DNA of 5,472 bases, from assembly GCA_030536565.1 (NCBI GenBank), contig JAUNPT010000117.1, forward strand, positions 1,678 to 7,149, written 5' to 3'. The notes beneath the pieces were generated by a model. It was not told where the DNA came from. It was given only the letters and a program-made list of their open reading frames with translations, and made no database searches. This document shows positions 1-5,472 of the stretch, piece after piece. The stretch is from Eubacteriales bacterium. GTDB lineage: Bacteria; Bacillota; Clostridia; Lachnospirales; Lachnospiraceae. How positions within the stretch are numbered: position 1 is the first letter of the stretch; each line of letters opens with the position of its first letter. A program made the translations under genes and the position numbers.

Positions 1-12
1 AATAACAAAAAT

Positions 13-41
13 TTGATATATTTGTAAAAATATTATATAAT
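13..41 (+). promoter_or_regulatory. Sigma-A-type promoter of the FIST-MCP operon
   Basis: The -35 box TTGATA lies at 13-18 and the -10 box TATAAT at 36-41. The spacer is exactly 17 bp, close to the housekeeping consensus. Transcription would start near 48, leaving a leader of about 45 nt before the TTG start at 94. The -10 box is embedded in a 14-bp AT-only palindrome (30-43), which could be an operator but may be only base composition. No sigma-28-like (flagellar) box is seen here. Confidence 0.75.
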
Positions 42-78
42 ATGTTTAGCTATTTTTGGACGAATTATAATAATTACA

Positions 79-86
79 AGGGAGGA
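79..86 (+). promoter_or_regulatory. Ribosome binding site that fixes a TTG start
   Basis: AGGGAGGA lies 7 nt before the TTG at 94. No ATG or GTG in this frame lies closer, and the first in-frame ATG (178) would remove the opening strand of the FIST domain. The site therefore supports the TTG as the true start. Confidence 0.85.
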
Positions 87-93
87 CAATATA

Positions 94-1146
94 TTGAAGC
101 AGATTTTTGGAGCAAGTCGGACTGGTAATTTAAAAGAAGCAGTCAGGGGAATTTCTAAACCGGATTTTCTTATACTTATGTCTAACACAGAACAATTTGA
201 GTCACATGTTGAGGAACTGGAAATCCTATATCCAGGCGTGCCAAGTATTGGCTGTATTGGAATGTCCTATGATACCAGTGTGGTGGAGAAGGGCGTTGGA
301 GTAGTTGCAATGGAGGGTGTAAAAGCTGTTGCTAATGTATTAGAGCAGGTGTCTGTTATGCCTGTAAAGTATATACAGAGGTTACAAGGTGACGTGAAGG
401 CTGTGGGAGCATCTAGTCAGAATACTGTATGTATAGATTTGTGTGCGGGTAATGATGCCTGTGTATTGACAACTATATACAGTGTATTGGGAAAGCAGCA
501 GATTCCACTTGTCGGTGGTACAGGAGATGGAGGTAAAATATCGGCAAATGGCAGGATTTATGATGACGCAGCAGCATATGCCCTTGTAAAGAATCAGGGC
601 GGGAAGGTAAAAGTATATAAGGAAAATATGTACCGTCCAATGGATAACTGCCACTTGATAGCATCTAAGACTAACAGAGGAGAGTATATTATTGGCGAGC
701 TTAATGGAAAATCAGCAAAGCAGGTATATATGGATGCATTGAATATTCAGGAGAAGGATATTACTACACAGACTTTTAAGAATCCTTTTGGAAAAATAAC
801 AGGGCAGGATATGTGTATTATTTCCATTAAAGAGGTAGTGGGAGATGCTCTTGCATGTTTTAGGCAGGTTAATGATTCAGATGTACTTACTCTGCTGGAG
901 CTTAAAGATTATACAGAAATAGTTAAGGAAACTATTCAAAATATACATAGGGATTTTCCACACATTTCAGCAGTATTTTCTGTTAACTGCCTGTTCAGAT
1001 ATCTTTTGTTTTCACAGAATAATACAATGAAAGAATATTTAAAAGATATGAGTGAGCTTGGAGCTCATGCAGGTTTAGTCGGATATGGCGAGCATTATAA
1101 TAATCAGTTTGTAAATCAGTCGATGACCTGTGTGGTTTTTGAATAA
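94..1146 (+). CDS. Stand-alone FIST-domain sensory protein
   Basis: This 350-residue protein appears to consist entirely of the FIST_N and FIST_C domains, a cytoplasmic small-molecule-sensing module usually fused to, or encoded beside, signalling proteins; amino acids have been proposed as ligands. Visible hallmarks are the opening IFGASRTGNLKEAV (4-17), PGVPSIGCIG (47-56), the glycine-rich PLVGGTGDGG (138-147), and in the C-terminal half SVNCLFR (296-302), then GYGEHYNNQFVNQS (330-343), which matches the GYGE...NQ ending typical of FIST_C. There is no signal peptide, membrane segment or fused output domain, so it must act through a partner. The soluble MCP 79 bp downstream is the obvious candidate. 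The protein has nine cysteines, three of them clustered at 113, 117 and 123; their role is unknown. Translation starts at TTG behind a strong ribosome binding site. The family call is firm; the ligand is not known. Confidence 0.88.
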   Translation: MKQIFGASRTGNLKEAVRGISKPDFLILMSNTEQFESHVEELEILYPGVPSIGCIGMSYDTSVVEKGVGVVAMEGVKAVANVLEQVSVMPVKYIQRLQGDVKAVGASSQNTVCIDLCAGNDACVLTTIYSVLGKQQIPLVGGTGDGGKISANGRIYDDAAAYALVKNQGGKVKVYKENMYRPMDNCHLIASKTNRGEYIIGELNGKSAKQVYMDALNIQEKDITTQTFKNPFGKITGQDMCIISIKEVVGDALACFRQVNDSDVLTLLELKDYTEIVKETIQNIHRDFPHISAVFSVNCLFRYLLFSQNNTMKEYLKDMSELGAHAGLVGYGEHYNNQFVNQSMTCVVFE

Positions 1147-1225
1147 AAATTAGGTTCTCATTCGTGCATTTGTATATGTGATTTAGGCAGAAGCAGTGCA
1201 GCTTATGGGAAAGAAAGGATAAAAA

Positions 1226-2182
1226 ATGGCATTATTTAAAAAGAATAATATACAGAAGGAACAGAAAGCTGAAAAAAAGGAAATACCGAATCTGTATCCG
1301 GTTATCCATGTGGCGGAGAGTCTTAAGGATTACCAGAAACAGCTGGTGTTAAAAGAGGTTAGTTCCCTAGAGGAACTTCGTCAGGTACAGGTATCTTTTG
1401 ATGCTGTAATGGAAGAAAATAAGGTGCTTCAGGAAAAGATTGAGGAATTTCGTGAAAATTTCCAGTCGGTGGGAAAGATTGCAGGTCAGTTTGGTGCTGT
1501 CAAGGAAGATGTTTTTGCGTCTGTTGAACAAGCTCAGCAGCAGGTTAATGGACTTAAGGAAAGCTCGTCAAAGGTTGAGGAACATTTTGGGGAAATACAG
1601 CAGACATTTGAAGAATTTCAGGAGTCGGTAAATAAAATCAAAGAATGCATGAGCCAGATTATTTCTATTGCTAACCAGACTAATATGCTGGCACTCAATG
1701 CATCTATTGAGGCGGCAAGAGCTGGTGAGCATGGCAGGGGATTTGCTGTTGTTGCAGAGCAGGTAAAAAATCTTGCAAATGAAATTAAGAATCTGGTGAG
1801 TACAGTAGACGTGAGCATTGCAGATGTAGAAAATGGAACTGACCAGCTTAATACTAATATTGAAGCATCTAAGGAGGCTATGGGTCAGAGCCTTGAAAAT
1901 GTAGATGCTACATACGAAGTATTTGACCAGATTATAAGTGCAACCGGGGGTGCTGGTGATGTACAGACACAGATAGACGAAGCAATTGAAACTGCTGATA
2001 GGGAACTGGAAATGGTGCAGGATTCTATAGGCATAATAGGTGGACAGTATACAGATGTTCAGGGACATCTGGAAAGAGTCAATGAACTGGGTACAACTAA
2101 GAGCTCAATGTTTGAGGACATGGATAATATGCTGACACAGGTAAAGCCTATGATAGAGGCGGCAGAAGGAATGCTGGAATAA
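1226..2182 (+). CDS. Soluble methyl-accepting chemotaxis protein without a sensor domain
   Basis: This 318-residue protein is the cytoplasmic signalling part of a chemoreceptor. It should form a long antiparallel coiled-coil hairpin that binds CheA and CheW. The hairpin tip is plain at about 145-186: IISIANQTNMLALNAS followed by IEAARAGEHGRGFAVVAEQV and KNLANE, very close to the universal MCP tip. Residues 1-25 are lysine-rich and polar; about 60-145 and 187-318 are heptad-like helices, with a glycine-rich break at 239-244 (TGGAG). There is no transmembrane helix, HAMP, PAS or Cache domain, so it is cytoplasmic and must receive its signal from another protein. No C-terminal CheR-tethering pentapeptide is seen, and I could not assign methylation sites with confidence. 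AAAGGA (1214-1219) sits 6 nt before the ATG. No promoter or terminator is evident in the 79-bp gap from the FIST gene, so co-transcription is likely. Confidence 0.92.
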   Translation: MALFKKNNIQKEQKAEKKEIPNLYPVIHVAESLKDYQKQLVLKEVSSLEELRQVQVSFDAVMEENKVLQEKIEEFRENFQSVGKIAGQFGAVKEDVFASVEQAQQQVNGLKESSSKVEEHFGEIQQTFEEFQESVNKIKECMSQIISIANQTNMLALNASIEAARAGEHGRGFAVVAEQVKNLANEIKNLVSTVDVSIADVENGTDQLNTNIEASKEAMGQSLENVDATYEVFDQIISATGGAGDVQTQIDEAIETADRELEMVQDSIGIIGGQYTDVQGHLERVNELGTTKSSMFEDMDNMLTQVKPMIEAAEGMLE

Positions 2183-2184
2183 CT

Positions 2185-2216
2185 TTGTTTTTAATGCAAG
2201 GAAAACGAGTTATAAT
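2185..2216 (+). promoter_or_regulatory. Possible weak promoter for the downstream operon
   Basis: A perfect TATAAT lies at 2211-2216, just after the MCP stop codon. The best -35-like hexamer, TTGTTT (2185-2190), is 20 bp away, which is too far for a standard promoter, and nearer hexamers match poorly. If used, it would give a leader of about 120 nt containing the hairpin at 2273-2303. Other TATAAT hexamers at 2267-2272 and 2316-2321 have no usable -35 box. The operon needs a promoter somewhere in this spacer if the hairpin terminates, but its position is not settled. Confidence 0.25.
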
Positions 2217-2272
2217 GAATATAAGTTAAAATATAAGAAACTCAGTACAAATTAAGAAATATGTTATATAAT

Positions 2273-2303
2273 AAGGTCACCGACTAAAAGCCGATGGCCT
2301 TTT
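2273..2303 (+). terminator. Imperfect intrinsic-terminator-like hairpin
   Basis: The arms AAGGTCACCGAC (2273-2284) and GCCGATGGCCTT (2290-2301) pair around a TAAAA loop, with one G-U pair and two mismatches (2280/2294 and 2283/2291). The T-run at 2300-2303 is short and breaks into ATGTT. It lies 90 nt past the MCP stop and 42 nt before the next start codon. The simplest role is ending the FIST-MCP transcript; it could also act as an attenuator in the leader of the next operon. The imperfect stem and weak T-run lower confidence. Confidence 0.55.
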
Positions 2304-2331
2304 ATGTTAGCCGGATATAATTATTAATGCA

Positions 2332-2338
2332 AGAGGAG
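2332..2338 (+). promoter_or_regulatory. Ribosome binding site that fixes a TTG start
   Basis: AGAGGAG lies 7 nt before the TTG at 2346. An earlier TTG at 2341 is in another frame and meets a stop after one codon. The first in-frame ATG would remove the nucleotide-binding glycine motif, so the TTG is the true start. Confidence 0.85.
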
Positions 2339-2345
2339 AATTGAT

Positions 2346-3149
2346 TTGAAAAAATTAGGAATTTTAGGAGCTGGTAAGCTGGCAGGTATTGTTGTGAATG
2401 CATATAAGAAGGGAATGCTTAAAGGCTATGAACTTGCTGCTATTTATGGCAGGACACCAGAACATGCAGAAGAACTGGCAGCAGGAACGAATGCTGCAGT
2501 GTGTACAGGGATAGATGAGCTTTTAAAAAACAAACCTGATATAGTTGTTGAGGCAGCATCGGTTGTATCTATTAAGGATAATGTGGAAACAATTTTAAAA
2601 AATGGCGCAAGTCTTGTGGCACTTTCTATCGGTGCATTTGCAGATAATGATTTTTTGGAGTCAGTTCAGCGGACAGCAGCAGAAAATGGGCAAAAAATTT
2701 ATCTTGCATCTGGTGCAGTTGGCGGCTTTGATGTGTTAAGGACATTGTCACTTATGTCCTCTGGGGATATGAGACAGACCTTTTGTACCCATAAGGGGCC
2801 GGATTCGTTAAGAAATACACCTCTGTTTACGGAAAGTCTGACGGATAGTCTGGTGCAAAAGGCTGGACAGTCTACAGAAGTGTTTAATGGAAATGCAAAA
2901 GAGGCTATAGAACTCCTGCCAACGAAGGTCAATGTGGCTGTAGCTGCATCATTGGCAGGCATTGGTGTTGAAAATACACAGGTTTCGATTAATTCAACTT
3001 ATGGAATGTCTGGAGATGACCATTGTATAATAGCAGAGGCTGCAGGCTGCAGGACTGTTATTGATACATTTTCGCCAACTGCAGATATAGCAGGCTGGAG
3101 TGTTGTTGCCCTGCTGATAAATCTTGAGTCGCCAGTGGTTGTATTTTAG
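2346..3149 (+). CDS. Aspartate-dehydrogenase-family NAD(P)-dependent oxidoreductase
   Basis: This 267-residue protein resembles the L-aspartate dehydrogenase family (Rossmann domain plus the Asp_DH/DUF108 C-terminal domain), whose characterised members interconvert L-aspartate and iminoaspartate/oxaloacetate with NAD(P). It opens with the dinucleotide-binding strand LGILGAGKLA (4-13). Family signatures follow: VVEAAS (67-72), YLASGAVGGFDVL (119-131) and GNAKEAIELLPTKVNVAVA (182-200). His226, in the segment GDDHCIIAEAAG, falls where the family's conserved active-site His is expected. The end differs from typical members: the usual RNxHEI and NPxTS stretches are not recognisable, so substrate specificity may differ. 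Length is normal for the family. No nadA, nadB or nadC gene is in view, so a role in NAD synthesis, known for some relatives, is not supported by context. It heads a three-gene cluster, 20 nt before the next gene. The fold is firm; the aspartate substrate is inferred. Confidence 0.78.
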   Translation: MKKLGILGAGKLAGIVVNAYKKGMLKGYELAAIYGRTPEHAEELAAGTNAAVCTGIDELLKNKPDIVVEAASVVSIKDNVETILKNGASLVALSIGAFADNDFLESVQRTAAENGQKIYLASGAVGGFDVLRTLSLMSSGDMRQTFCTHKGPDSLRNTPLFTESLTDSLVQKAGQSTEVFNGNAKEAIELLPTKVNVAVAASLAGIGVENTQVSINSTYGMSGDDHCIIAEAAGCRTVIDTFSPTADIAGWSVVALLINLESPVVVF

Positions 3150-3169
3150 CGGAAGGAGTTAGAGAGCTT

Positions 3170-4060
3170 ATGTTTAATAAGATTGTGGTAATTGAGCCAA
3201 CGGGAATGACAGAGACAGCATATGAAGAAATAAAAAAATACACTAAGGAAATAATACGCTTTGAGGATATCCCAGCTGATGCAGCTGAAATTGCAAGAAG
3301 AATTTCTGATGCAGATGGAGCCCTGTTAAGTTATACATCTTATATAGGAAGCGAGGTTATGGACAAGTGCCCTAAGCTTAAATATATTGGTATGTGCTGC
3401 AGCCTGTATTCAGAAGAAAGCGCTAATGTTGACATTGCTTACGCCAGAGAAAATGGTATTTCGGTTAGAGGAATCCGAGACTATGGAGATCAGGGTGTTG
3501 TTGAATATGTTCTGCATGAGCTTATTGGTCTTTTGCATGGTTATGGCAGTCAGAAATGGGAGGAACAGGCAATTGAACTTACAAGACTGAAGGTGGGAAT
3601 TGTAGGACTTGGAACTTCTGGAACAATGATTGCACAGGCACTTAATTTTCTAGGGGCTGATGTAAGATACTACAGCAGGACAAGAAAACCAAAGCAGGAG
3701 GCTTTGGGGATTAAATATATGGAGCTCCATTCATTATTAGAGGAGTGTACAGTAGTGTGCACATGTTTAAATAAGAATGTAATACTGCTTCATGAGGAAG
3801 AATTTACAAAGCTCGGGCATCATAAAATTTTGTTCAATACCTCTATAGCACCATCACACGATGTGAAAGCGCTTGGAAAGTGGCTTGAGGATAAGGCAAA
3901 CTTTTTCTTTACAGATACTTTGGCTGGTCTTGGAGATGCAACAGGCAAACTTGCTGAGAGTGAAAATGTTGTGTGCCGCACAATTTCTGCAGGAAGAACC
4001 ATGCAGGCATTTGAACTTATGGGACAGAAAGTCCTTGATAATATCAGAATGGAGGCGTAG
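3170..4060 (+). CDS. D-2-hydroxyacid-dehydrogenase-fold protein lacking the catalytic triad
   Basis: This 296-residue protein has the layout of NAD(P)-dependent D-isomer-specific 2-hydroxyacid dehydrogenases. A substrate domain covers about 1-98, including PKLKYIGM (68-75), and a Rossmann domain covers about 100-280 with VGIVGLGTSG (142-151). The second strand ends YYSRTRKP (167-174); the basic residues in place of an acidic one suggest NADP(H) rather than NAD(H), as in some glyoxylate/hydroxypyruvate reductases. The three catalytic positions appear changed: the Arg of the usual NTSRG motif is Ile226 (NTSIAPSHD, 223-231), no Glu follows TDTLAGLGD (248-256) where xEP is expected, and the His of the usual TPHxAG is Ile272 (RTISAG, 270-275). 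The fold and cofactor site look intact, so it may have a different chemistry or a binding/regulatory role. AAGGAG (3153-3158) lies 11 nt before the ATG. Family call strong, activity unknown. Confidence 0.82.
   Translation: MFNKIVVIEPTGMTETAYEEIKKYTKEIIRFEDIPADAAEIARRISDADGALLSYTSYIGSEVMDKCPKLKYIGMCCSLYSEESANVDIAYARENGISVRGIRDYGDQGVVEYVLHELIGLLHGYGSQKWEEQAIELTRLKVGIVGLGTSGTMIAQALNFLGADVRYYSRTRKPKQEALGIKYMELHSLLEECTVVCTCLNKNVILLHEEEFTKLGHHKILFNTSIAPSHDVKALGKWLEDKANFFFTDTLAGLGDATGKLAESENVVCRTISAGRTMQAFELMGQKVLDNIRMEA
4051..4055 (+). promoter_or_regulatory. Ribosome binding site inside the preceding gene
   Basis: GGAGG lies within the last codons of the upstream dehydrogenase-like gene, 8 nt before the ATG at 4064. 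Only 3 nt separate that gene's stop codon from this start, so the two genes are likely translationally coupled. Confidence 0.8.
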
Positions 4061-4063
4061 ATT

Positions 4064-5472
4064 ATGGCATGGTATGATGAGGCAGTTTTTTATCATATTT
4101 ATCCACTGGGATTAACAAATGCTCCAAAAGAAAATGCATATGAGGAGCCAGTACACCGTTTAAATATGCTGCTGCCATGGATTCTTCATATTAAGAAAAT
4201 GGGGTTTAATGCAGTCTATATCGGGCCCTTGTTTGAATCAGTTGGACATGGATATGAAACTACAGATTACAGGAAGCTTGACAGCAGGCTTGGAACCAAT
4301 GAAGATTTAACTGTATTTGTTGATGCATGTCACGAACAGGGAATAAGAGTTATATTAGATGGCGTATTTAATCATACAGGAAGGGATTTTTTTGCATTTA
4401 AGGACATTTTAAAAAATAGGGAACAGTCAGTCTATAAAGACTGGTACTGCAATGTAGATTTTAGTGGTAATAATGAATATAACGATGGTTTCTCATATGA
4501 TAACTGGGGAGGATATAATCTTTTGGTTAAGTTAAACCAGCAGAACCCACAGGTGAGGGAGTATCTTTATGATTCAGTACGTATGTGGGTAAGTGATTTT
4601 CACATTGATGGAATCAGGCTTGATGCTGCTGATGTTTTAGATTTCACATTTATGGAGGGGCTGCGAAAAGCAGCGAATGAAGTGAAACCAGAATTTTGGC
4701 TTATGGGTGAGGTTATTCATGGTGACTATTCCAGATGGATAAATGATAAAACACTTCATTCGGTTACAAATTACCAGCTTCATAAGGCTTTATATTCAGG
4801 ACATAACGACCATAATTATTATGAGATTGCCCATACAGTAAAGAGACTTTATGAAATGGGTGGAAACAGTAAAGATGGTTCGAAGCTGTATAACTTCGTG
4901 GACAATCATGATGTGGAAAGAATTTTTACCAAGCTTAATAATAAGGCACATTTGTTTCCAGTTTATGTACTGCTGTATACATTGCCGGGAATACCATCTA
5001 TATATTATGGTTCAGAATTTGCAATAGAGGGTAAGAAGGAAAAGTGGTCAGATGATTCTCTTAGGCCGGCACTTAAGCTGGAAGATTATAAGGATTACTA
5101 TAATAATAATGCCTGCACCAGGCTGCTCCTGTCATTGGGGAATATAAGACAAAATGAAAAGGTGCTTTCATATGGTGACTTTAAAGAGCTCTATCTGACT
5201 AACAGGCAATGGGCATTTTCAAGGAACTATGATAAGGAATGTGCGGTTATCACTGTCAATAATGATGAAGCACCATGCCAGTTTGCATTAAATGTAATAA
5301 ACGGAGTATATACAGGTGCTCTGTCCGGCAAAAAAATCAGTGTTAATCAGGGACAGCTGCCGGTTTCACTGCCAGCGGCTTCAGCAGAAATCTGGATTCT
5401 TAGCAGCGGTGATTCTAAGAAAGCTGAGGAATGTGATTATGAGGAGTTTAAGATATGTGATGCTGATGAAAA
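4064..5472 (+). CDS. Cytoplasmic GH13 alpha-amylase-family hydrolase, 3' end cut off by the window
   Basis: An open frame of 469 codons runs to the window edge without a stop. The protein is a glycoside hydrolase family 13 (beta/alpha)8-barrel enzyme acting on alpha-glucans such as maltodextrin. All conserved regions are present: region I DGVFNHT (99-105), region II GIRLDAAD (183-190, nucleophile Asp187), region III MGEV (acid/base Glu216), region IV FVDNHD (278-283, transition-state stabiliser Asp283), and region V LVKLN (154-158). Region V resembles the MPKLN of the neopullulanase/cyclomaltodextrinase group, but the N-terminal starch-binding domain of those enzymes is absent: the barrel starts at residue 7 (AVFYHIYPLG). 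A C-terminal beta-sandwich occupies about 380-446, ending in AEIWIL. Beyond it an acidic tail (447-469) continues out of view and may begin a further domain. No signal peptide, so intracellular. It is the third gene of the cluster. Exact linkage specificity cannot be read from sequence. Confidence 0.9.
   Translation, partial: MAWYDEAVFYHIYPLGLTNAPKENAYEEPVHRLNMLLPWILHIKKMGFNAVYIGPLFESVGHGYETTDYRKLDSRLGTNEDLTVFVDACHEQGIRVILDGVFNHTGRDFFAFKDILKNREQSVYKDWYCNVDFSGNNEYNDGFSYDNWGGYNLLVKLNQQNPQVREYLYDSVRMWVSDFHIDGIRLDAADVLDFTFMEGLRKAANEVKPEFWLMGEVIHGDYSRWINDKTLHSVTNYQLHKALYSGHNDHNYYEIAHTVKRLYEMGGNSKDGSKLYNFVDNHDVERIFTKLNNKAHLFPVYVLLYTLPGIPSIYYGSEFAIEGKKEKWSDDSLRPALKLEDYKDYYNNNACTRLLLSLGNIRQNEKVLSYGDFKELYLTNRQWAFSRNYDKECAVITVNNDEAPCQFALNVINGVYTGALSGKKISVNQGQLPVSLPAASAEIWILSSGDSKKAEECDYEEFKICDADE

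Noticed and set aside
1191..1204. Short inverted repeat AAGC...GCTT between the FIST and MCP genes
   Set aside because: The stem is only 4 bp and no T-run follows, so it is neither a terminator nor a convincing regulatory structure.
1568..2068. Open frame of 166 codons on the - strand
   Set aside because: It lies wholly antisense to the conserved MCP signalling domain, encodes a Cys/Leu/Ile-rich sequence with no recognisable domain, and is a shadow of that gene.
2267..2272. TATAAT abutting the hairpin
   Set aside because: The hexamers 16-18 bp upstream (around 2243-2250) do not resemble TTGACA, and there is no extended -10 TG at the right place.
2272..2297. Sigma-28-like (flagellar) promoter, TAAG then GCCGATGG
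   Set aside because: The -10-like part resembles GCCGATAA, but the spacing is 14 rather than 15, the -35 is a poor match, and both parts fall on the arms of the terminator-like hairpin. It is better explained by the hairpin.
2316..2321. TATAAT just before the oxidoreductase ribosome binding site
   Set aside because: There is no -35 box at 16-18 bp, and the predicted start would fall only a few bases before the ribosome binding site.
3873..4115. Open frame of 80 codons on the + strand across the dehydrogenase/GH13 junction
   Set aside because: It overlaps two well-supported genes in another frame and shows no domain or ribosome binding site of its own.

Overview
The window looks like chromosomal DNA from a low-GC, anaerobic Firmicute, most likely a motile member of the Lachnospiraceae (Butyrivibrio/Roseburia/Lachnospira type). 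The basis is AT-rich spacers, strong AGGAGG-like ribosome binding sites, TTG starts, heavy use of AGA/AGG arginine codons, and protein types common in that family. This is inference from style and content; no taxonomic marker gene is present. All five genes lie on the + strand, tightly packed, with no RNA gene, mobile element, CRISPR array or long repeat.

Positions 1-2182 form a probable two-gene sensory operon. A good sigma-A-type promoter (TTGATA, 17 bp, TATAAT) precedes a TTG-started gene for a stand-alone FIST sensor protein. Next, 79 bp downstream, is a soluble methyl-accepting chemotaxis protein that has a canonical signalling hairpin but no membrane segment, HAMP domain or recognisable sensor domain. 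The natural reading is a split receptor: FIST binds a small cytoplasmic ligand and the MCP passes the signal to CheA/CheW.

Positions 2183-2345 hold a 163-bp spacer with an imperfect terminator-like hairpin. It either ends the sensory operon or sits in the leader of the next one.

Positions 2346-5472 hold three close-set genes (gaps of 20 and 3 nt) that are almost certainly co-transcribed. They are an aspartate-dehydrogenase-family oxidoreductase (TTG start), a D-2-hydroxyacid-dehydrogenase-fold protein that has kept its nucleotide-binding motif but lost the Arg, Glu and His of the catalytic triad, and a cytoplasmic GH13 alpha-glucan hydrolase that runs off the right edge. The GH13 gene has all its catalytic residues. 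The metabolic link between the two dehydrogenase-like proteins and the glucan hydrolase is not evident from the sequence.

The points most worth a second look are the degenerate dehydrogenase next to a divergent aspartate dehydrogenase homologue, the FIST plus sensorless MCP pair, and the acidic extension after the GH13 C-terminal sandwich. I do not see clear evidence of a wholly new system.
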